Assembly (NCBI GenBank): GCA_031285415.1
Contig: JAITWF010000084.1
Coordinates: 1-6,158, forward strand
Origin: Deferribacteraceae bacterium
GTDB taxonomy: Bacteria > Chrysiogenota > Deferribacteres > Deferribacterales > JAISNW01
Direction: 5' to 3'
DNA: 6,158 bases
Part shown: in pieces, positions 1-4,648 of the stretch
Layout of the letters: every line of letters begins with the position of its first letter
Numbering within the stretch: the stretch's first letter is position 1
Program-made: the position numbers and the translations under genes
Notes under the pieces: model-generated
What the model was told of the DNA's origin: nothing
What the model saw: the letters and a program-made list of their open reading frames with translations, nothing else
Databases searched by the model: none

Positions 1-648
1 GACAGACCTGCCTACCAAAACGTTCAGCTCAAACTTTACCCCTATAGATTCTAAATTCGATATCTCTTTTGCTACCAACTCTTTAGGTAGCCTAAACTCA
101 GGTATTCCATAACCTAATACACCACCAGCTTTGTGCAACGCTTCAAATATGGTAACGCTATACCCCATCTTAGCAAGATCTGCCGCACAGGTTAATCCAG
201 CAGGGCCAGCACCGATCACAGCCACCTTTATACCGTTCTTCTCTATACTCGGGATCTTCGGCTGGCGGTTTGCCATATACCAATCAGCTACAAACCGCTC
301 CAGTGCGCCAATAGAGACAGCTTCGCCCTTAATCCCTCGCACGCATGTTTTTTCGCACTGCTCCTCCTGCGGACACACTCGCCCACAGATCGCTGGCAGA
401 TTGGAATCCTCTATTATCTTATCGTAAGCCGCCTCAAAGTTCCCCTCTTTGATATGGTGTATAAACTCTGGAATCTTTATATTTACAGGGCAGTTTGATT
501 GGCAGGGGCGATGTTTACACTCTATACACCTTGCTGCCTCCTCACACGCCAACTCTTGCGTATAGCCGAATGCTACCTCATTGAAGTTACTGCGTCTAGC
601 CTCTGGAGCCTGTTTTGGCATAGCCATCTTATTCAGTACGTTACCCAT
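1..648 (-). CDS. NADP-reducing bifurcating transhydrogenase large subunit (NfnB/SudA, GltD-like), partial
   Basis: This is the N-terminal 216 residues of a GltD-like flavoprotein; the C-terminal part (the family is about 450-470 aa) lies beyond the left edge. Two four-cysteine sets are visible, C41/C44/C49/C53 and C88/C92/C98/C102, the pattern that binds two [4Fe-4S] clusters in this family. A Rossmann FAD motif GAGPAG follows at 146-151, with the acidic residue E169 ending the second strand. The same fold is found in the small subunit of glutamate synthase. The adjacent SudB/NfnA-type gene, and the absence of a glutamate synthase large subunit here, favour NfnB/SudA, which with its partner couples NADH, reduced ferredoxin and NADP+. 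The ATG at 648 overlaps the upstream stop codon (TAATG), and AAAGGTGG at 663-656 serves as ribosome binding site, so translation is probably coupled. The family is certain; the choice of NfnB over a stand-alone GltD-like or sulfide dehydrogenase subunit is inferred from context. Confidence 0.9.
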   Translation of the reverse strand, partial: MGNVLNKMAMPKQAPEARRSNFNEVAFGYTQELACEEAARCIECKHRPCQSNCPVNIKIPEFIHHIKEGNFEAAYDKIIEDSNLPAICGRVCPQEEQCEKTCVRGIKGEAVSIGALERFVADWYMANRQPKIPSIEKNGIKVAVIGAGPAGLTCAADLAKMGYSVTIFEALHKAGGVLGYGIPEFRLPKELVAKEISNLESIGVKFELNVLVGRSV

Positions 649-1472
649 TACTTTGCCACCTTTAATCTACATAGATGTTCGTCATCTTTATAGAACGACT
701 GCCTGCGTAAAACTTCGTCAAAATCCACTTTAAATCCATCGAAATCAGGGCCATCCACGCATGCAAACTTCGTCTTGCCATCTATACTCACTCGGCAGCC
801 GCCGCACATCCCTGTACCATCTATCATAAGAGGGTTCAGCGATACGCCTGTAGGCACGTTCAGCGGCTTCGTTACATTCACCACCGCCCTCATCATCACC
901 ACAGGGCCGATAGCGACCACCAGATCGTAGCCCTCTTTAGAGAGTTTATCCGTCAAAACATCCGTCACTAGCCCCTGTATGCCGAGGCTACCATCGTTTG
1001 TAGCGTAGAATACATTATCCACAACCGCCTCAAACTCCTCTTTCAGTATCACAAGGTCGGCAGAGCGACCGCCAAGGATAACGTCGACGATAGCACCCTC
1101 CTCCTTGAGCTTGCGCATCTGCGGAAAGAGAGGCGCAATCCCTACACCGCCGCCTATCCCCACTACTCTCTTCGGTTTATCCACAGGGTAGTGAGCTGGC
1201 ACCCCAAGAGGGCCGAGAAATACAGGCAGATACTCGCCAACCTGCTTCTGCTGTAGCTTTGCAGTGGTATATCCGACCACCTGATATATGATATTAATCG
1301 TACTCTTTTCACGATCGTAATCTTGTATCGTCAGAGGGATACGTTCGCCATCCTCCTCTACCCCAACCATCACAAACTGCCCTGGTTGGCAGGCACGAGC
1401 GACGTTTGGAGCCTCGATAACCATCAGCTCCACAAGCTCTGAAAGGGGCTTCTTACTTATAATTTTATACAT
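648..1472 (-). CDS. NADH-dependent ferredoxin:NADP+ oxidoreductase small subunit (NfnA/SudB, FNR-like)
   Basis: This complete 274-residue flavoprotein belongs to the ferredoxin-NADP reductase superfamily and has the normal family length. An N-terminal barrel (about 1-95) carries the FAD motif RIPLT at 44-48. A nucleotide-binding domain has GIGGGVGIAP at 105-114. The C-terminal tail holds the [2Fe-2S] site C223, C226 and C238, preceded by D218 in the DGTGMCGGC segment. In NfnA proteins of known structure an aspartate replaces one cysteine as cluster ligand, and D218 fits that. NfnA with NfnB forms a soluble electron-bifurcating transhydrogenase. Homologues are also annotated as sulfide dehydrogenase or as the electron-transfer subunit of dihydroorotate dehydrogenase (PyrK), but the partner gene downstream favours NfnA/SudB. 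GAGGGTG at 1484-1478 lies 5 nt before the ATG. It is the first gene of the minus-strand operon. Confidence 0.92.
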   Translation of the reverse strand: MYKIISKKPLSELVELMVIEAPNVARACQPGQFVMVGVEEDGERIPLTIQDYDREKSTINIIYQVVGYTTAKLQQKQVGEYLPVFLGPLGVPAHYPVDKPKRVVGIGGGVGIAPLFPQMRKLKEEGAIVDVILGGRSADLVILKEEFEAVVDNVFYATNDGSLGIQGLVTDVLTDKLSKEGYDLVVAIGPVVMMRAVVNVTKPLNVPTGVSLNPLMIDGTGMCGGCRVSIDGKTKFACVDGPDFDGFKVDFDEVLRRQSFYKDDEHLCRLKVAK

Positions 1473-1629
1473 TTATACACCCTCAATAAAATACCCCACC
1501 ATTTTAATACACCCCTTCGCAAAATACAAGCATTTACTTAAAAAGTAGAATTTCAATCATTTTTTACTAGCTTAGTTGAAATAAACGTGCTAAATAGCTA
1601 AATCTAATTATCCTTAGGAGGTTGTGAAG
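1473..1629. other. Divergent AT-rich intergenic region between nfnA and hup
   Basis: This 157-bp gap holds the start signals of two divergent units. The nfnA side has a plausible promoter (1529-1501). For hup, the only TTG-type -35 on the plus strand is TTGAAA at 1576-1581. The hexamer 17 bp further on is a poor TAAATC, and the better TCTAAT at 1603-1608 is 21 bp away, so no hup promoter is called. AGGAGG at 1616-1621 is the strong hup ribosome binding site. No operator or riboswitch was recognised. Confidence 0.6.
1501..1529 (-). promoter_or_regulatory. Possible sigma-70 promoter of the nfnA-nfnB operon
   Basis: Read on the minus strand, TTGTAT (1529-1524) is followed after 17 bp by TAAAAT (1506-1501). 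The -10 matches the consensus at 5 of 6 positions, while the -35 matches at only 3. Transcription would start near 1494, giving a leader of about 20 nt that still includes the ribosome binding site at 1484-1478. The spacing is good, but the region is AT-rich, so a chance match is possible. Confidence 0.4.
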
Positions 1630-1902
1630 ATGAACAAACAGGAACTAGTCGACAAGGTTGCCAAGAAAGCTGATCTAACAAAGAAGGACACTCTTGCAGC
1701 GGTGGACGCTATCATTGAGAGCGTTATGGAGAGTCTGAAGAAGGGAGATTCAGTTACACTTGTAGGCTTTGGCTCTTTCAAAGTAACGAAGCGTGCGGCT
1801 CGTACAGGTAGAAACCCACAAACTGGCAAATCTATCGAGATACCTGCTAAAAAGACTCCAAAATTCACAGCAGGCAAGCTTTTCAAAGAGAAAGTAAAGT
1901 AA
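1630..1902 (+). CDS. hup: DNA-binding protein HU (histone-like)
   Basis: This 90-residue protein has exactly the usual HU length. It carries the full family signature: the N-terminal helical dimerisation part (MNKQELVDKVAKKADLTKK), the GFGSF turn at about 47-51, and the DNA-binding arm with RNPQTGK followed by IPAKKTPKF and the closing AGK. HU binds DNA without strong sequence preference as a dimer, bends and compacts the nucleoid, and assists replication and recombination. A GTG at 1624 could add two residues, but it lies only 2 nt after AGGAGG (1616-1621), whereas the ATG at 1630 is 8 nt away and gives the standard N-terminus. IHF is the main alternative, but the sequence reads as HU. The gene is monocistronic, with its own terminator downstream. 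Confidence 0.96.
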   Translation: MNKQELVDKVAKKADLTKKDTLAAVDAIIESVMESLKKGDSVTLVGFGSFKVTKRAARTGRNPQTGKSIEIPAKKTPKFTAGKLFKEKVK

Positions 1903-1929
1903 TATTTACTGATTCTTTGTATTGAAAAG

Positions 1930-1955
1930 GCGGCTCGGTATGGGTCGCTTTTTTT
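1930..1955 (+). terminator. Intrinsic terminator of hup
   Basis: A 7-bp stem (1930-1936 with 1942-1948, including two G-U pairs) closes a 5-nt GGTAT loop and is followed at once by seven T (1949-1955). It lies 28 bp after the hup stop and just before the tsaB promoter, so it separates the two transcription units. Confidence 0.85.
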
Positions 1956-1974
1956 ATTGGTGTGATAAAAAAGA

Positions 1975-2003
1975 TTGACCCCTCAATAACTATAAAGTAT
2001 ATT
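1975..2003 (+). promoter_or_regulatory. Strong sigma-70 promoter of tsaB, placed for leaderless transcription
   Basis: TTGACC (1975-1980) and TATATT (1998-2003) are separated by exactly 17 bp; each matches the sigma-70 consensus at 5 of 6 positions. The normal start distance of about 6-7 nt past the -10 puts +1 at 2009-2010, on the tsaB ATG itself. No Shine-Dalgarno sequence lies between the -10 and the ATG. The hup terminator ends 19 bp upstream of the -35, so this promoter should set tsaB expression on its own. Confidence 0.75.
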
Positions 2004-2008
2004 ATCCT

Positions 2009-2602
2009 ATGATTTTATGCGTTGATAGCTCCTCTCGTTTTCTATCCTTTGCACTTGCGACAGATGTTGAGGGTAATAGAAGGCTTGTCGGCACTGCGTC
2101 ATTCGATGTTGGCGGCAAGATGAATGAGAACGTCATCACGCTGTTGGATGATCTCCTGTCTAACAACCATATTAAGATCGACCAGATCTCAAAGATTGTG
2201 GTCATAACAGGGCCTGGCTCCTTTACTGGCATACGGATCGGGCTGGCTGCCCTTGGCGGCATAGCCACAGCGATGAATATTGAGTTTAAAGGGCTATCCT
2301 CGCTAGACGCTGCGGCAGTTTTGGCAAAGAGCGACAGTGTGTCTGTGGCGGCGAAGCTAAAATTAAATGAGTATGCAATTCGTCAGTATAATTTTGTTGA
2401 AAATATTTTTTCAGATGTTATAATAGTAGATAAGAGCGAAATCGATAGCAAATGTGTTGTTGTGGGCGAAAGCTTTGCGCTGCACTCCCTGCCAGAGGCA
2501 ATCTCTGACGTGTGCGCTGACAACTTTTTGCAACCCCCTGCCCCACTGTATGTTCGGAAGTCCGAAGCGGAGATAAATTTTGATAAAAAGAGCCTCGTCT
2601 AG
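2009..2602 (+). CDS. tsaB: tRNA threonylcarbamoyladenosine (t6A) biosynthesis protein TsaB (YeaZ)
   Basis: TsaB is the non-catalytic partner of TsaD in the bacterial complex that transfers threonylcarbamoyl to A37 of ANN-decoding tRNAs in the cytoplasm. The start MILCVDSSS at residues 1-9 matches the first ASKHA beta strand of the family. The hallmark TGPGSFTGIRIGLA is at 67-80, and the closing PLYVRKSEA at 179-187 is typical. At 197 residues it is a little shorter than most TsaB proteins (about 210-240). Two usual motifs look degenerate: the HSE segment before the first long helix reads KMNEN (37-41), and the central DAR-type motif is not recognisable. The ATG at 2009 is chosen because it aligns with the family N-terminus, although there is no ribosome binding site; the promoter position suggests a leaderless message. 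rimI overlaps its 3' end by 23 nt. tsaD is not in this window. Confidence 0.93.
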   Translation: MILCVDSSSRFLSFALATDVEGNRRLVGTASFDVGGKMNENVITLLDDLLSNNHIKIDQISKIVVITGPGSFTGIRIGLAALGGIATAMNIEFKGLSSLDAAAVLAKSDSVSVAAKLKLNEYAIRQYNFVENIFSDVIIVDKSEIDSKCVVVGESFALHSLPEAISDVCADNFLQPPAPLYVRKSEAEINFDKKSLV

Positions 2603-3005
2603 CGATATATCAACGCTTGTGGGCATATCTCAGCGTTCATTTGAGTCGCCATGGTCGGTTGCCTCCTTTGAAGCTGAATTTATGAAGGATTACTCGCATA
2701 CCTATCTATTCGTGCGTGATAGAATGCCTGTGGCATATCTGATCGTATGGGTAATAAAGGATGAGGGCGAGATCGTTATGCTTGCCGTCGATAAAGGATG
2801 GCGCAAAAATGGGATCGGTTCCTTCCTACTTAAAAAGGTTATGGATAGCTATCCAGACGTTAAGAGCTGGAATATAGAAGTGGACCAGAAGAATACCATT
2901 GCAATACACGTTTACGAGAAATTCTCATTTAAAAAAACTCGCACGATTGCAAACTATTATGGTGCTGGCAAGGATGCCATACAGATGACTAAAAAGGTAA
3001 AGTAA
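2580..3005 (+). CDS. rimI: Ribosomal-protein-alanine N-acetyltransferase RimI (GNAT family)
   Basis: RimI-type enzymes transfer acetyl from acetyl-CoA to the N-terminal amine of proteins, classically alanine of ribosomal protein S18. This 141-residue protein is a single GNAT domain. FESPWS at 21-26 is the usual N-terminal RimI segment. The acetyl-CoA loop R75-K-N-G78-I-G80 matches the R/QxxGxG/A motif. E100 in EVDQKN and Y112 in VYEKF correspond to the catalytic glutamate and tyrosine of E. coli RimI, and NYYGAGKDAIQM follows as in the family. The start is taken as TTG 2580: a TAA lies two codons upstream, GGAG at 2569-2572 is 7 nt away, and the resulting MIKRASSSD is the usual beginning. It overlaps tsaB by 23 nt in another frame, suggesting translational coupling; tsaB-rimI pairs are widespread. 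The true substrate is unknown. Its stop codon is the first three bases of the long palindrome downstream. Confidence 0.9.
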   Translation: MIKRASSSDISTLVGISQRSFESPWSVASFEAEFMKDYSHTYLFVRDRMPVAYLIVWVIKDEGEIVMLAVDKGWRKNGIGSFLLKKVMDSYPDVKSWNIEVDQKNTIAIHVYEKFSFKKTRTIANYYGAGKDAIQMTKKVK

Positions 3006-3125
3006 ATCGGTTTATATTGCGTATCGCTGCGTTATTTTTTAAAACTAAATCCTCATGTACCAGCAAGTACACTGCGGTTTAGTTTCAAAAAGCCGCCTTG
3101 CGCTACATCAATCTAAACCGATTTA
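3003..3125. repeat. 123-bp imperfect palindrome between rimI and the DUF465 gene (candidate MITE or structured RNA)
   Basis: The outer 17 bases TAAATCGGTTTATATTG (3003-3019) are the reverse complement of 3109-3125 with one mismatch. Inside, a T run (3036-3040) faces an A run (3087-3091), ACTAAA (3044-3049) faces TTTAGT (3078-3083), and TGTAC (3056-3060) faces GTACA (3067-3071) around a six-base CAGCAA loop. All inner pairs share one symmetry centre near 3063.5, and the outer arm is shifted by a single base. Only about 3020-3035 against 3092-3108 is poorly paired. Both ends are TA, as expected for a mariner/IS630-type miniature element. It carries no ORF and does not end in a T run outside the stem, so a simple terminator is unlikely. 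Confidence 0.7.
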
Positions 3126-3162
3126 TAGCTGGTGTGCGTTTAATAATATTTAGAGGATGGAT

Positions 3163-3381
3163 ATGCTTGATACCGACGTCGAAGAGTTAATTAGAACTAA
3201 TAGCGAATTTAAGCGTCTATATGATGAGCATATATCGTTGGAGCAAGATCTAGAGGCCTTATATAGCCTAAAATACTTTCCACCAGAGGTGGAGACACGG
3301 ATTAAAGAATTGAAAGTTATCAAGCTGCGAGGCAAAGATCGCATGCAGCAGATAATTACGGAAAATAAATTATCGGAGTGA
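3163..3381 (+). CDS. YdcH/DUF465-family small protein
   Basis: This 72-residue, highly charged and mostly helical protein matches the DUF465 (YdcH-like) pattern. A first helix with NSEFKRLYDEHISLEQDLEAL is followed by a short turn holding FPPE, then a second helix rich in Lys and Arg (IKELKVIKLRGKDRMQQII). Members form a short helical hairpin; their role is not established, and none is claimed here. The start is placed at ATG 3163, because AGAGG (3152-3156) is 6 nt before it and touches an in-frame ATG at 3157 directly, which would be too close for initiation. Only 2 nt separate its stop from the metK ATG, and the metK ribosome binding site lies inside its last codons, so the two are co-transcribed and probably coupled. 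No convincing promoter was found between 3126 and 3162. Confidence 0.75.
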   Translation: MLDTDVEELIRTNSEFKRLYDEHISLEQDLEALYSLKYFPPEVETRIKELKVIKLRGKDRMQQIITENKLSE

Positions 3382-3383
3382 TT

Positions 3384-4538
3384 ATGAAACCAACTGCCTA
3401 TCTGTTCACATCTGAATCTGTCACGGAGGGACACCCTGACAAGATGGCCGATCAAGTGTCTGACTCGATACTTGATTCGATGTTAGAACAAGATCCATTC
3501 AGCCGAGTGGCGTGTGAGACCCTTCTCACAACGGGTTTGTGCGTTGTGTCGGGAGAGATTACATCCCGTGCTGTCGTGGATATCCCTGGAATAGTTCGCA
3601 AAACTATCCATGACATCGGCTACACAAGAGCAAAATTCGGTTTTGATTCAGAGACCTGCGGAGTGATCTCCGCTATTAACAAACAATCGCCAGACATCGC
3701 TATGGGTGTCGACACTGGCGGCGCAGGCGACCAAGGATTAATGTTTGGATTTGCCTGCAATGAAACCGAAGAGCTTATGCCCCTTCCAATCATGCTAGCA
3801 CATAAACTAGGCTTGCAGCTAACTAAACTTCGCAAAGATGGCACGCTAGACTACCTATGTCCAGACGGCAAAACACAGGTTACCATCGAATACGAAGGAC
3901 ATACACCGATCAGAGTTGACACCGTTGTGGTATCCTCCCAACACAAAGAGGAGGTAGCAACTGAAACGCTTCGTCATGACATCGTAGAGCAGGTTATAAA
4001 GCCGATCCTTCCGCAAAACTTGTTGGATGAAAAAGCTATCAAATACCATATTAACCCGACTGGCAGATTCGTTGTCGGTGGGCCTATGGGGGATTGCGGT
4101 CTTACAGGTCGCAAGATTATCGTAGACACCTACGGCGGCTCTGGTAGACACGGCGGCGGAGCCTTCTCAGGCAAAGATGCAACCAAAGTTGACCGCTCTG
4201 CGGCATACGCTGCTCGCTGGGTGGCAAAGAATATCGTTGCCTCTGGAATCGCTGATAGATGCGAGCTTCAACTTGCATACGCAATAGGCGTTGCACAGCC
4301 AGTATCTATTAGTGTAAACACCTTCGGCACTGGCAGAATCCCAGAGAATGAGATCGAGAAGATCGTTGAATCTATATTTGATCTAACCCCAAAAGGGATA
4401 ATCACAGAGCTAGATCTTCGCAAGCCAATGTTCAGAAAGACCGCAGCATACGGACACTTCGGCAGAGCCGAATTCCCTTGGGAACAAACAAATAAAGCTG
4501 ACCTCATCCGTGAGAAAGCTGGTAAACTCGGAGCATAA
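3384..4538 (+). CDS. metK: S-adenosylmethionine synthase (methionine adenosyltransferase)
   Basis: MetK joins methionine and ATP to make S-adenosylmethionine, releasing phosphate and pyrophosphate; it acts as a cytoplasmic tetramer needing Mg2+ and K+. The protein has 384 residues, the usual bacterial length, and every signature is present. FTSESVTEGHPDK at 8-20 contains the ATP-binding H17 and the metal-binding D19. GAGDQG is at 113-118. NPTGRFVVGGPMGDCGLTGRK runs over 224-243, the phosphate loop GGGAFSGKD is at 257-265, and an AYAIGVAQPVS segment is at 298-308. The ATG at 3384 is preferred to an in-frame GTG at 3378, because CGGAG (3374-3378) lies 5 nt before the ATG and overlaps the GTG. 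It follows the DUF465 gene by 2 nt and precedes ahcY, which recycles the product formed after methylation. The last codons (CTC GGA GCA TAA) lie in a direct repeat that reappears as the ahcY ribosome binding site. Confidence 0.98.
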   Translation: MKPTAYLFTSESVTEGHPDKMADQVSDSILDSMLEQDPFSRVACETLLTTGLCVVSGEITSRAVVDIPGIVRKTIHDIGYTRAKFGFDSETCGVISAINKQSPDIAMGVDTGGAGDQGLMFGFACNETEELMPLPIMLAHKLGLQLTKLRKDGTLDYLCPDGKTQVTIEYEGHTPIRVDTVVVSSQHKEEVATETLRHDIVEQVIKPILPQNLLDEKAIKYHINPTGRFVVGGPMGDCGLTGRKIIVDTYGGSGRHGGGAFSGKDATKVDRSAAYAARWVAKNIVASGIADRCELQLAYAIGVAQPVSISVNTFGTGRIPENEIEKIVESIFDLTPKGIITELDLRKPMFRKTAAYGHFGRAEFPWEQTNKADLIREKAGKLGA

Positions 4539-4539
4539 T
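4524..4539 (+). repeat. 16-bp direct repeat, copy 1 (end of metK)
   Basis: AAACTCGGAGCATAAT covers the last four metK codons, its TAA stop and one further base. Copy 2 at 4630-4645 is identical at 15 of 16 positions, 106 bp downstream. The GGAG inside this copy would be well placed to start ahcY if the intervening segment were absent. Confidence 0.8.
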
Positions 4540-4546
4540 TCCGAAC

Positions 4547-4580
4547 ATCTCTCAGAAAAACCACGCTTTTTCGGAGAGAT
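4547..4580 (+). other. Hairpin 1 in the metK-ahcY spacer
   Basis: A stem of 13 base pairs with one A-G mismatch forms between 4547-4560 and 4567-4580 around the loop CCACGC. An alternative pairing of CCGAA (4541-4545) with TTCGG (4570-4574) competes with it. The T run is within the stem and no T run follows, so a canonical intrinsic terminator is not supported. A processing signal or transcript-stabilising hairpin is possible. Confidence 0.65.
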
Positions 4581-4598
4581 AACCCTATTTTGGGGGAA

Positions 4599-4625
4599 TA
4601 CGGGGGGATCCTGATCCCACCCGTA
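4599..4625 (+). other. Hairpin 2, GC-rich, just upstream of the ahcY ribosome binding site
   Basis: Eleven base pairs form between 4599-4609 and 4614-4625, with one bulged A at 4619 and a CCTG loop (4610-4613). It is followed by eight A rather than T, so it does not terminate plus-strand transcription. It ends 10 nt before the ahcY GGAG, leaving the ribosome binding site exposed in an A-rich stretch. A role in mRNA stability or differential expression of ahcY against metK is inference. Confidence 0.65.
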
Positions 4626-4629
4626 AAAA

Positions 4630-4645
4630 AAACTTGGAGCATAAT
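4630..4645 (+). repeat. 16-bp direct repeat, copy 2 (ahcY ribosome binding site)
   Basis: AAACTTGGAGCATAAT repeats the metK end at 4524-4539 with one change. Here the GGAG (4636-4639) is 9 nt before the ahcY ATG and acts as its Shine-Dalgarno sequence. Confidence 0.8.
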
Positions 4646-4648
4646 AAG

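Noticed and set aside
131..693. Plus-strand reading frames opposite the nfnB and nfnA genes
   Set aside because: They overlap conserved cysteine and FAD motifs coded on the minus strand and show no recognisable domain or convincing ribosome binding site.
1624..1629. GTG start for HU adding two residues
   Set aside because: It lies 2 nt from AGGAGG, too close for initiation, and the ATG at 1630 gives the standard 90-residue HU.
3157..3162. ATG 3157 as start of the DUF465 gene
   Set aside because: It abuts the AGAGG sequence with no spacer; the in-frame ATG at 3163 has a normal 6-nt spacing.
4540..4648. SAM or SAH riboswitch upstream of ahcY
   Set aside because: The two hairpins do not show the conserved cores of the known SAM or SAH classes that I can recall, and no expression platform is obvious; kept only as an open finding.
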